Of a stretch of DNA of 48,669 bases, positions 1 through 6,894 are shown one piece after another. Source of the stretch: Centipeda noxia ATCC 43541 (GTDB taxonomy: Bacteria > Bacillota > Negativicutes > Selenomonadales > Selenomonadaceae). A program made the translations under genes and the position numbers. The stretch spans positions 95,915 to 144,583 of the forward strand of contig NZ_GG749279.1 of the NCBI RefSeq assembly GCF_000160555.1, in the 5' to 3' direction. The notes beneath the pieces are model-generated. The model had not been told where the DNA came from and searched no databases. It was given only the letters and a program-made list of their open reading frames with translations. Position 1 is the stretch's first letter. Each line of letters begins with the position of its first letter.

Positions 1-1
1 C

Positions 2-205
2 ACGGTACGGTTACGGTGTAACGAGAGCCTGCATGATCCCGCCCCTCTGGCGGGCAATGAGAACCCGCAGGACTGCCACAGCGTGCATCATCTGCAGTCT
101 GCGAAAAAGTGTACGGCATGCCAGGGCGTGCACTGGAAATTGGATGCAAGTTGGGAGAAGAAAAGAACTGTATGGGACCTTTTACCAATGACAAACAGTA
201 AATAA
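2..205 (+). CDS. C-terminal fragment of a c-type cytochrome-like protein (partial)
   Basis: An open frame enters from the left edge and stops with TAA at 203-205. The roughly 67 residues include DCHSVH and, about 12 residues on, CTACQGVHWKLD. This spacing and context resemble the last haem-binding segments of multihaem cytochrome domains attached to flavocytochrome c / fumarate reductase-like proteins. Neither site is a complete CxxCH: the first lacks its leading Cys and the second has Gln where the axial His belongs. It could therefore be a degenerate or decaying haem domain, or an unrelated Cys/His-rich tail. The start lies outside the window. Family assignment is tentative. Confidence 0.35.
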   Translation, partial: TVRLRCNESLHDPAPLAGNENPQDCHSVHHLQSAKKCTACQGVHWKLDASWEKKRTVWDLLPMTNSK

Positions 206-220
206 AAATAATTATTAAAA
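206..220 (+). promoter_or_regulatory. Candidate PerR-type box upstream of ahpC
   Basis: This AT-rich 15-mer matches the 7-1-7 PerR consensus (TTATAATnATTATAA) at about 11 of 14 positions, with the central ATAATnATTA intact. It lies 14 bases upstream of the ahpC -35 element. A similar box sits just after the -10 of the PerR-like gene at 37.3 kb. AT-rich sequence makes chance matches likely, so support is moderate. Confidence 0.4.
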
Positions 221-234
221 AGTATAAATTTCTA

Positions 235-263
235 TTGACAAGAAATATCCATTGTGATATCAT
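235..263 (+). promoter_or_regulatory. Promoter of ahpC
   Basis: A perfect -35 TTGACA (235-240) and a -10 TATCAT (258-263, 5 of 6) are separated by 17 bases. The predicted start of transcription is near 270, giving a leader of about 65 bases before the ATG. Confidence 0.75.
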
Positions 264-335
264 CAAACACATCAAAAGGACATATCCAATCGCCTGGAAG
301 ATAAGCGGTTGGTTTCAGCAAAAGGAGGATATTTA

Positions 336-917
336 ATGTCACTCATCAACAAGGAAATCAGCGATTTTAAGGTAGATGCATTTCAGAAGAAGGAAGGTTC
401 TGCACAAGGGGAGTTCAAGCAGTACACAAAGGCAGACCTCAAGGGTAAGTGGAGCGTGTTCTTCTTCTACCCGGCAGACTTCACGTTTGTCTGCCCGACG
501 GAGCTGGCAGATCTTCAGGATCAGTATGCAGAATTCCAGAAACTCGGCTGCGAGATCTTCGGCGTTTCCTGCGATTCCCACTTCGTGCACAAGGCATGGC
601 ATGAGAGTTCCGATCTTGTCGGCAGGCTGACGTACCCGATGCTTGCAGATCCGACGGCGAAGCTTGCACGCGATTTCGATGTCTACATTGAGGAGGACGG
701 CCGTTCTGAGCGCGGTACGTTCGTTGTGAACCCCGAGGGCAAGATCGTTTCCTACGAGGTAAGCGCGGGCAATGTTGGCCGCAACGCTGCAGAGCTCCTC
801 CGCAAAGTGCAGGCACTCCAGTTCGTCGCTGAGCATGGTGACGAGGTTTGTCCCGCACGTTGGAAGCCGGGTGAAAAGACACTCAAGCCGAGCTTCGATC
901 TCGTCGGCAAACTCTAA
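336..917 (+). CDS. ahpC: Alkyl hydroperoxide reductase subunit C (typical 2-Cys peroxiredoxin)
   Basis: This 193-residue thiol peroxidase should reduce H2O2 and organic hydroperoxides in the cytoplasm. The peroxidatic Cys53 sits in FTFVCPTE and the resolving Cys172 in GDEVCPA, so it is a typical 2-Cys AhpC/Prx1-type enzyme of normal length. The ATG at 336 was chosen because AAAGGAGG lies 7 bases upstream; the frame stays open to a TTG at 309 that has no ribosome binding site. The next gene encodes a flavin reductase with an AhpF-like redox module, the expected electron donor. A hairpin with a T-run between them probably lowers expression of the reductase relative to AhpC. A consensus promoter and a PerR-like box lie upstream. 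Confidence 0.95.
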   Translation: MSLINKEISDFKVDAFQKKEGSAQGEFKQYTKADLKGKWSVFFFYPADFTFVCPTELADLQDQYAEFQKLGCEIFGVSCDSHFVHKAWHESSDLVGRLTYPMLADPTAKLARDFDVYIEEDGRSERGTFVVNPEGKIVSYEVSAGNVGRNAAELLRKVQALQFVAEHGDEVCPARWKPGEKTLKPSFDLVGKL

Positions 918-929
918 GATACAGGCAAG

Positions 930-963
930 AGCACTTCGCGAGGGCGCTCGCGAGGTGCTTTTT
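930..963 (+). terminator. Terminator or attenuating hairpin between ahpC and ahpF
   Basis: A 13-bp stem (930-942 with 947-959, one G-U pair) with a GGCG loop is followed by TTTTT. No promoter is obvious in the 28 bases before ahpF, so this is probably a partial terminator that lets some transcripts into the reductase gene. Confidence 0.8.
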
Positions 964-991
964 CCTATCAGCCAGAAAAAGAGGTGCTTTG

Positions 992-2626
992 GTGGACAAA
1001 ATGTATGATGCCGTTATCGTTGGAGGGGGCCCTGCAGGTCTTTCTGCAGCGATCTATTTGGCGCGTGCGAAATGCAAAGTGCTTGTTATAGAAAAGGAAA
1101 AGATCGGCGGACAGATTACCATTACCGCCGATGTCGTGAACTATCCCGGCACGGGGAGGGTCAGCGGTTCTGAGCTTGCAGCGCAGATGGAGCAGCAGGC
1201 ACGCGGATTTGGTGCGGAGTTCGTTTCCGCAGAAGTCATCGGCCTAAAGCTCGATCAGGATGTTAAGGAGCTTGAGACGACGGCGGGTACAGTACAGGCG
1301 CTGAGCGTCATCCTTGCCACGGGAGCAAATCCGCGCAAGGTGGGCTTCCTCGGAGAGAAGAAATTCCAGGGGCGCGGCGTTGCCTACTGCGCAACTTGCG
1401 ATGCGGAATTCTTTTCCGGGATGGACATCTTCGTCATCGGCGGCGGTCTTTCGGCAGTGGAGGAGAGCATGTTCCTTTCGCGCTACGGAAGATCCGTCAC
1501 TATACTCGTGCGCAGCGACAAGTTCCGCGCGCCGCAGACAACAGTAGATGCGCTTGCCAACTATCCGAATATCAAGGTGCGCTTCAACACCGTTGTGGAG
1601 CGCGTCGACGGTGAGACGATGATCTCCCGTGCCGATTTCCGCAACAGCGCGACGGGAGAGGTGGAGCATTATACGGCAAAAGAAGGAGAGACGTTCGGCG
1701 TCTTTGTCTTTGCCGGCTATCTCCCGAATACCGGATTGTTCCGTGATCAGGTCGTACTGAACGAGGACGGCTATGTTATTACGAACGAGGAAAAGGAGAC
1801 GAGTGTCAAAGGCGTCTTTGCGGCAGGCGATGTCTGCATCAAGACACTGCGCCAAGTTGTGACGGCGGTCTCGGACGGCGCGATCAGCGCCGTTGCAGCG
1901 GAGCGGCATGCGGCAGCGCTGCACGATCGATTGAAGCTGCCTGCATTTGTGCGTGCCGAGGTGGATACGAACCGCTTTGAACAACGTAAGTCCTCCATTG
2001 AAAAAGAGGCAGCAGAGGGGAATGAGACAAACTTCATCTCCGCCGAGATTCGTGAGCAGCTGGCGGTTGTCTTTGATAAATTTGCGGCGCCGGTCAAGGT
2101 TGTCGGTCATTATGACGACGGCGATCTCTCGCGTGAGCTGCGCGGCTTTATGGATGAGTTTGCAGGGCTCACGGATAAGGTAAGCTACGAGGAGCGCAAA
2201 GACGCGAACGGCGCTCCAGGGCTTGAACTGTTCTATGCCGATGGGACGCCGAGCGGCATTACTTTCCATGCTGTTCCGGGCGGACATGAGTTCAACTCGT
2301 TCATCCTGGCTCTTTACAATGTGGCAGGCCCCGGACAGGAGCTGCGTCCCGAAACGCGCGCGAAAATTGAGCAGATTTCTGCCCCTGCCGATGTTAAGGT
2401 CCTCATGTCGCTGTCCTGCACGATGTGCCCCGATGTTGTGGCCGCAGTGCAGCGTATTGCGGCAGAGCGAAAAGATATCCGTGCGGACATCTATGATATC
2501 CGCTATTTCCCCGAGCTGAAAGAGAAATACAGCGTCATGAGCGTGCCCTGCATGGTCGTGGGGGAAGAACTGCACTTTGGCAAAAAGAACATTGACGAAG
2601 TCGCCGACATCCTCGGGAATCGCTGA
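992..2626 (+). CDS. AhpF-like peroxiredoxin reductase with permuted domain order (TrxR domain first, thioredoxin-fold module last)
   Basis: This 544-residue flavoprotein probably passes NAD(P)H electrons to AhpC. Residues 1 to about 310 form a thioredoxin reductase domain: GGGPAG at 11-16 binds FAD, CATC at 133-136 is the redox disulfide, GGGLSAVEE near 150 binds the nicotinamide nucleotide, and GD at 279-280 closes the FAD site. Residues about 350-544 form a tandem thioredoxin-fold module with SCTMCPDVV (CxxC 476-479), closely resembling the N-terminal CHNCPDVV site of enterobacterial AhpF. In classical AhpF that module comes first, so here the order is swapped. The GTG at 992 is preferred because GAGG lies 7 bases upstream; a TTG at 989 and an ATG at 1001 are alternatives. 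It follows ahpC directly. Confidence 0.88.
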   Translation: MDKMYDAVIVGGGPAGLSAAIYLARAKCKVLVIEKEKIGGQITITADVVNYPGTGRVSGSELAAQMEQQARGFGAEFVSAEVIGLKLDQDVKELETTAGTVQALSVILATGANPRKVGFLGEKKFQGRGVAYCATCDAEFFSGMDIFVIGGGLSAVEESMFLSRYGRSVTILVRSDKFRAPQTTVDALANYPNIKVRFNTVVERVDGETMISRADFRNSATGEVEHYTAKEGETFGVFVFAGYLPNTGLFRDQVVLNEDGYVITNEEKETSVKGVFAAGDVCIKTLRQVVTAVSDGAISAVAAERHAAALHDRLKLPAFVRAEVDTNRFEQRKSSIEKEAAEGNETNFISAEIREQLAVVFDKFAAPVKVVGHYDDGDLSRELRGFMDEFAGLTDKVSYEERKDANGAPGLELFYADGTPSGITFHAVPGGHEFNSFILALYNVAGPGQELRPETRAKIEQISAPADVKVLMSLSCTMCPDVVAAVQRIAAERKDIRADIYDIRYFPELKEKYSVMSVPCMVVGEELHFGKKNIDEVADILGNR

Positions 2627-2742
2627 TCATTACGGCGGAGCATTTCTGTTGCCTGCGTCCCTGAGCAAGGCGCATACGGGCGGAAGAATGTCCTGCCGAT
2701 TGATATATGTGTATCTGTGTATTATGAAAGAAGGAGAGCATT

Positions 2743-3276
2743 ATGGAACTCAAGGGATCACAAACCGAGAAAAACCTCTGGGCCGCATTTGCCGGTGAAT
2801 CGCAGGCGCATGCGAAGTATCTCTTTTATGCATCGCAGGCGAAGAAAGACGGCTATGTCCAGATTGCAAACATTTTCGATGAGACGGCGGTTAACGAGAA
2901 GGCACATGCGAAGATCTGGTTCAAACTTGTGAGCGGCATCGGCGACACAAAGGAGAATCTTGCTGCTGCCGCCGCCGGAGAAAATGAGGAATGGACGAGC
3001 ATGTACCCCGAGTTTGCCCGTGTGGCACGTGAGGAAGGCTTTGACAAGATTGCCCGCCTCTTTGATGCCGTCGGCAAGATTGAGAAAGAGCACGATACGC
3101 GATACAATTTGCTCCTCGAAAACGTCAAGGAGGACACGGTATTCCGGCGTGATGAGAAGATCATCTGGCAGTGCCTGAACTGCGGCTACGTTTGCGAGAG
3201 TACGAAGGCCCCGATGAAGTGTCCAGTCTGTGAGCACCCGCAGTCCTTCTTTCAGCAGCTCGTGCAGGATTATTAA
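2743..3276 (+). CDS. rbr: Rubrerythrin
   Basis: This 177-residue non-haem diiron peroxidase reduces H2O2 in anaerobes. The N-terminal ferritin-like four-helix domain (about 1-135) carries Glu19 in AGESQAH and two ExxH motifs (52-55 and 114-117). The C-terminal rubredoxin domain has two CxxC knuckles (144/147 and 160/163) that bind one iron. Length and order match canonical rubrerythrin. GAAGGAG lies 7 bases before the ATG. It stands 116 bases after the AhpF-like gene and a strong terminator follows, so it closes a peroxide-defence cluster. No convincing promoter was found in that gap. Confidence 0.95.
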   Translation: MELKGSQTEKNLWAAFAGESQAHAKYLFYASQAKKDGYVQIANIFDETAVNEKAHAKIWFKLVSGIGDTKENLAAAAAGENEEWTSMYPEFARVAREEGFDKIARLFDAVGKIEKEHDTRYNLLLENVKEDTVFRRDEKIIWQCLNCGYVCESTKAPMKCPVCEHPQSFFQQLVQDY

Positions 3277-3320
3277 ATCTCTTCGTCGAATCCAAGAGAT
3301 GCACGGCTGCCGTATGAGAA

Positions 3321-3347
3321 AATCCCCGCCGTAAGGCGGGGATTTTT
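3321..3347 (+). terminator. Rho-independent terminator after rubrerythrin
   Basis: A perfect 10-bp GC-rich stem (3321-3330 with 3335-3344) with loop GTAA is followed by TTTTTG. It ends just before the thiE ribosome binding site, so thiE needs read-through or a promoter overlapping this element. Confidence 0.9.
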
Positions 3348-3365
3348 GTTTCACAGGAGGATAAA

Positions 3366-4058
3366 ATGTCAATGCGACATCAATTTGATCTCTCATCTTA
3401 TCTCGTCATAGGTCCCGAAAATACGAACGGACGACCCGTTGCGCACATCATTGCAGAAGCGCTGCGCGCAGGATTTACCTTTGCTCAAATCCGCGCAAAG
3501 CACGCAGAAGCAGCTGAGATCATCCGGCTTGCACGCGCGGCCGCAGATGCCATCGCCGGGCAAAAGAAGTCGGATGAGGTGGCTCTTGTTATCAACGATC
3601 GGCTGGATGTTGTGCTCGCTGCGCGGGAGCTGAGGATAAAGGTGGACGGCGTGCATGTCGGGCAGGAGGATATCCCGCCCGCTGTCTGCCGCAAGTATCT
3701 CGGCGTGAATGCCGTAATTGGCCTCTCTGCGCGTACTTCGGATCTGATCAACTATGTGGAGAGCTGTGACACATCGTGCATTGATTACTTCGGCGCAGGG
3801 CCGCTCCATGCGACGGCGACAAAGCCCGATGCAGGGATGGATCAGAATGGAAAAATTGTCACACGCAGCCTTGACGAACTGCGTGCGCTGCACCGCGTCA
3901 GTCCACTGCCGGTCGTTGTAGGCGGGGGAGTTAAGGCAGATGATCTGCCCGCGCTTCGGGCGACCGGCGTTGACGGATTCTTCGTCGTCAGTGCCGTAGC
4001 GGGAGCAGAGCATCCCTATACTGCGGCGAAGGAACTGGTGCGCTGCTGGCACAGCTAA
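3366..4058 (+). CDS. thiE: Thiamine-phosphate synthase
   Basis: This 230-residue TIM-barrel enzyme joins HMP-pyrophosphate and the thiazole phosphate to make thiamine phosphate. Family signatures are QIRAK (41-45), INDR (76-79), VHVGQED (96-102) and the pyrophosphate-binding region GAGPLHATATK (143-153). The last differs from the usual GPxFPTxTK, so a TenI-like relative cannot be fully excluded. AGGAGG lies 6 bases before the ATG at 3366. No other thi gene and no TPP riboswitch is visible nearby. The gene is separated from rubrerythrin by a terminator and converges on the next gene. Confidence 0.85.
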   Translation: MSMRHQFDLSSYLVIGPENTNGRPVAHIIAEALRAGFTFAQIRAKHAEAAEIIRLARAAADAIAGQKKSDEVALVINDRLDVVLAARELRIKVDGVHVGQEDIPPAVCRKYLGVNAVIGLSARTSDLINYVESCDTSCIDYFGAGPLHATATKPDAGMDQNGKIVTRSLDELRALHRVSPLPVVVGGGVKADDLPALRATGVDGFFVVSAVAGAEHPYTAAKELVRCWHS

Positions 4059-4080
4059 GCAGTTGCAGGGGCTGCGCCAG
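4046..4080. terminator. Weak hairpin between convergent genes
   Basis: CTGGCACAGC (4046-4055) can pair with GCTGCGCCAG (4071-4080) with one mismatch. There is no T-run on either strand, so termination activity is uncertain. It is the only structure seen in the 32-base convergent gap. Confidence 0.3.
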
Positions 4081-4090
4081 AGAAAATCAT

Positions 4091-4951
4091 TTACGCATAC
4101 CAGCGCAGGAGGCTCTGCGTGCCGTCTGCGCCGCCGCCGCGCTCCTCGAGCGTGCGCGCCTCGCACAGCACTTGCTCCAGGATCGGCAGATCGACTCCGT
4201 ATTCTTTGCTTGTTTCTGTACCAATCGTCATGTCCTTGACAAAATGTTTGATCATAAACCCCGGGGCAAAGTTGCCGTCCAGTGCCATGCGGATCATATG
4301 GGACATCTGAAAGCTTGCTGCTGCGCCGCCTGAGATGGATGCAAATACTTTCTCCGTATCGAGACCTGCAGCGCGCGCGTATGCAAACGCCTCGCAAGCT
4401 CCTGCGAGTGCACCTGCAATCGCGATCTGATTCGCCGCTTTTGTTTTCTGACCGGCACCTGCGCCGCCCTCGTAGATAATATTTTTGCCCATCACGGAGA
4501 AGATGGGACGCATTGCCTCATAGGCCGCTTCACTGCCGCCGACGAGAATATTCAGCGAGGCATTGCGTGCGCCTATATCACCCCCGGTTACTGGAGCATC
4601 AAGCGCGTATATCCCGCGTTTTTTTGCTTCTTCGTAGATACGCTCGGCGAGTGCCGGCGAGGAGGTCGTCATATCGACTGCGTACGCGCCGGCGCTGAGG
4701 TTTGCGAGAATGCCGTCTGCACCGAGGTAGATTTCCTCCACGTCCTTCGGATAGCCGACAATGGTGATGACGACATCCTGTCCGCGCGCACATGCGCCAG
4801 GACTGCTGCAGTATTTTGCCCCGCGGGCGACGAGAGCGTCCCCCTTCGATTTTGTGCGGTTGTAGACGCTGAGCTCAAATCCTGCATCCAGGAGATGTCC
4901 CGCCATGGCCGCGCCCATGATGCCAAGTCCGATAAATCCGATCTTTTTCAT
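4091..4951 (-). CDS. NAD(P)-dependent beta-hydroxyacid dehydrogenase (3-hydroxyisobutyrate dehydrogenase / tartronate semialdehyde reductase family)
   Basis: This is a 286-residue cytoplasmic oxidoreductase. The N-terminal Rossmann fold begins KKIGFIGLGIMG, APVTGG near 119-124 is the substrate-binding loop, and the catalytic lysine is Lys171 in GAGQKTKAANQ. An upstream in-frame ATG (4970-4972) overlaps a TATAAT box, so transcription probably begins downstream of it. The ATG at 4951, with a GGGGG tract 8 bases before it, is therefore preferred. The exact substrate (glycerate, 3-hydroxyisobutyrate, 4-hydroxybutyrate or another) cannot be told from sequence. It is a lone gene, convergent with thiE. 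Confidence 0.85.
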   Translation of the reverse strand: MKKIGFIGLGIMGAAMAGHLLDAGFELSVYNRTKSKGDALVARGAKYCSSPGACARGQDVVITIVGYPKDVEEIYLGADGILANLSAGAYAVDMTTSSPALAERIYEEAKKRGIYALDAPVTGGDIGARNASLNILVGGSEAAYEAMRPIFSVMGKNIIYEGGAGAGQKTKAANQIAIAGALAGACEAFAYARAAGLDTEKVFASISGGAAASFQMSHMIRMALDGNFAPGFMIKHFVKDMTIGTETSKEYGVDLPILEQVLCEARTLEERGGGADGTQSLLRWYA

Positions 4952-4970
4952 AACATCTGCCCCCCGTTTC

Positions 4971-4998
4971 ATTATATTGTTTCTGCGTTCAGTGTAGC
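4971..4998 (-). promoter_or_regulatory. Promoter of the hydroxyacid dehydrogenase gene
   Basis: On the minus strand a perfect TATAAT (4971-4976) is preceded at 16 bases by GCTACA (4993-4998, 3 of 6). Its overlap with an upstream in-frame ATG argues for the internal start codon. Confidence 0.55.
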
Positions 4999-5000
4999 AT

Positions 5001-5030
5001 AAAATCCTGTGGAAATGCAGGATTTTTTTG
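5001..5030 (+). terminator. Terminator-like hairpin in a divergent intergenic region
   Basis: AAAATCCTG (5001-5009) pairs with CAGGATTTT (5018-5026), followed by a T-run. No plus-strand gene ends here, because the gene to the left reads away. It may insulate against antisense transcription or lie in the leader of the next gene. Confidence 0.5.
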
Positions 5031-5089
5031 TTTTATTCCGAATTTTATAGAGCAAGAAAGCACTTTGGATCACAAAGGGAGGATGTCCT

Positions 5090-6700
5090 ATGCGGATCGA
5101 ATTTTTGGGTGCGGCACACGTTGTTACGGGCTCATGTTATCTGCTCCATGTGGGGGATCACAGATATTTGGTGGACTGCGGCATGTATCAGGGAACGCGG
5201 CGTCTGCGCGAGATGAACTATGAGGAGTTTCCATTTAATCCCGCGGAGATTGAGGCAGTCTTTCTGACGCACGCACATATCGACCATTGTGGGCGTATTC
5301 CGCGGCTCGTACGCGAGGGGTTTCGCGGCAAGGTCTATGCAACGCAGTCAACCTGCGATTTGGTCCGCATCATGCTGCCGGATTCGGCGCATATTCAAGA
5401 GAGTGATACAGAACTCTTCAATCGAAAAAATGCACGCAGGAGCGAAGCGCCGATCTCGCCGCTTTATACGCAGGCGGATGCCTTTGCAGCGCTCGAACTC
5501 TTCGAGCCCGTTTCTTACCATGCCCCGCTGCAGGTGAATAATCTGAAGCTCGTTTTCCGCGATGCAGGGCATATTCTGGGCTCGGCGATCTTGGAAATGA
5601 CGGTGGAGGAGAACGGGCAGACGACCAAACTTGTCTTCTCAGGTGATCTCGGCCAACCGAATCAGCCTATTCTGCGTGATCCGGAGACGATCGTGGGAGC
5701 GGATTTTCTGCTTGTGGAGTCCACCTATGGCGACCGCATCCACCGTGACTACGACAAGGAGACGGCGCTGCTTGAGGTCATCCGCGATACCATGGACCGC
5801 GGCGGCAATGTGATCATTCCCTCTTTTGCCGTCGGCAGAACGCAGACCCTGCTGTATTATTTTTACAATCTCTGGAAGGAGGGACGTCTGGAGGGAGACA
5901 TTCCCATCATCATCGACAGCCCGCTGGCCATCCAGGCAACGCGCATTTTTCTTAAAAACTATGAGGACTTTGACGAAGAGACGATTGCATTCTTCGGCGA
6001 GAAAGGAACGATTCCGTCGTTCCCGCAGGTACGTATTGCGGAAACGGCGGCGGAGTCGCGTGCACTCAACTCTGCCGAGGGCTCGGCGATCATCCTGTCC
6101 GCTTCAGGAATGGCAGATGCGGGGCGCGTTCTCCATCATCTCAAACACAACCTCTGGCGACCGGAGTCCACGGTGCTCTTTGTCGGCTATCAGGCGGAGG
6201 GAAGTCTCGGGCGGCGTCTCGTCGACGGGATTAAGCGCGTACGCGTGCTCGGCGAAGAGATTTCAGTCAAGGCGCGGATTCAAATGCTTGAGGGCTTCTC
6301 TGCGCATGCAGATGCTGCGCAGATTGTTGCGTGGATGGGGGCGATTACAGCGCCGCGCCCTGCGAAGGCGTTTCTCGTCCATGGCGAAGGGCAGGCGCAG
6401 GAGGCGCTGAAGGAACGCATTCAAGAGGAACTCGGATGGGAGGTATATGCACCCTTCCTTGGGGATATCGTGACGATTCAGGGACGCAATTGTGTACTCA
6501 TTCCGTCAAATATTCCGTCGGTTTCCGTCGAGGCCGAGATGGAGGATGTCATGCGCGATTTCGACGCCGAGTACCGCCAGCTGCGCAAGGCGATTATCCG
6601 CACCGTCGTCCGTCAGCCGAAGCTCATGGAGCCGATCATCCGTACGATGCAGAAAGCCCGGAATTACTTCAAGAAGCTTGCTTCTCCCTATAATATTTGA
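5090..6700 (+). CDS. Beta-CASP metallo-beta-lactamase family RNase (CPSF-like)
   Basis: This 536-residue protein probably cleaves RNA as a zinc-dependent nuclease. The metallo-beta-lactamase fold carries HAHIDH (61-66), with later metal ligands in DAGHILGSA and FSGDLG. The beta-CASP cap follows, with VESTYGDR and SGMADAGRVLHH. The closing GFSAHAD motif near residue 400 is typical of CPSF73-like exonucleases. About 60 basic, helical residues follow the core and may contact RNA. GGGAGG precedes the ATG. It is distinct from RNase J, which is longer. It appears monocistronic; the physiological RNA target is unknown. Confidence 0.9.
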   Translation: MRIEFLGAAHVVTGSCYLLHVGDHRYLVDCGMYQGTRRLREMNYEEFPFNPAEIEAVFLTHAHIDHCGRIPRLVREGFRGKVYATQSTCDLVRIMLPDSAHIQESDTELFNRKNARRSEAPISPLYTQADAFAALELFEPVSYHAPLQVNNLKLVFRDAGHILGSAILEMTVEENGQTTKLVFSGDLGQPNQPILRDPETIVGADFLLVESTYGDRIHRDYDKETALLEVIRDTMDRGGNVIIPSFAVGRTQTLLYYFYNLWKEGRLEGDIPIIIDSPLAIQATRIFLKNYEDFDEETIAFFGEKGTIPSFPQVRIAETAAESRALNSAEGSAIILSASGMADAGRVLHHLKHNLWRPESTVLFVGYQAEGSLGRRLVDGIKRVRVLGEEISVKARIQMLEGFSAHADAAQIVAWMGAITAPRPAKAFLVHGEGQAQEALKERIQEELGWEVYAPFLGDIVTIQGRNCVLIPSNIPSVSVEAEMEDVMRDFDAEYRQLRKAIIRTVVRQPKLMEPIIRTMQKARNYFKKLASPYNI

Positions 6701-6771
6701 GTAAAATTCTTGCAATAAAATAAGGAATGATTGGCTTAGAATTGGATATTGCCGGACTGTGGGCCTCACAC

Positions 6772-6800
6772 TTGCATAGTCCTGTGAAATGCGTTAAAAT
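6772..6800 (+). promoter_or_regulatory. Promoter of the large activase gene
   Basis: TTGCAT (6772-6777) and TAAAAT (6795-6800, 5 of 6) are separated by 17 bases. The -10 overlaps the start of the inverted repeat annotated next. Confidence 0.55.
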
Positions 6801-6829
6801 AGGGAAGTTTTAAAAAGGCTTTCCTATTT
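6797..6829 (+). promoter_or_regulatory. Inverted repeat overlapping the -10 and the transcription start
   Basis: AAATAGGGAAG (6797-6807) can pair with CTTTCCTATTT (6819-6829), 11 bp with one G-U. It begins inside the -10 box and covers the likely start site, so it may be a repressor operator or a 5' UTR hairpin. No T-run follows, so it is not a clear terminator. Confidence 0.4.
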
Positions 6830-6894
6830 AATATGTTTCAAAGGGAAGAATTCACCGTTCTTTCCATATGGATATGATAATGGGTGGTGTTATA

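Noticed and set aside
1244-2575. 443-codon open frame antisense to the AhpF-like gene
   Set aside because: Shadow frame in codon-biased, GC-rich coding DNA; no ribosome site, and the sense strand encodes a complete recognised protein.
3277-3365. TPP riboswitch before thiE
   Set aside because: The 89-base gap contains a terminator hairpin and a ribosome site but no THI-box sequence.
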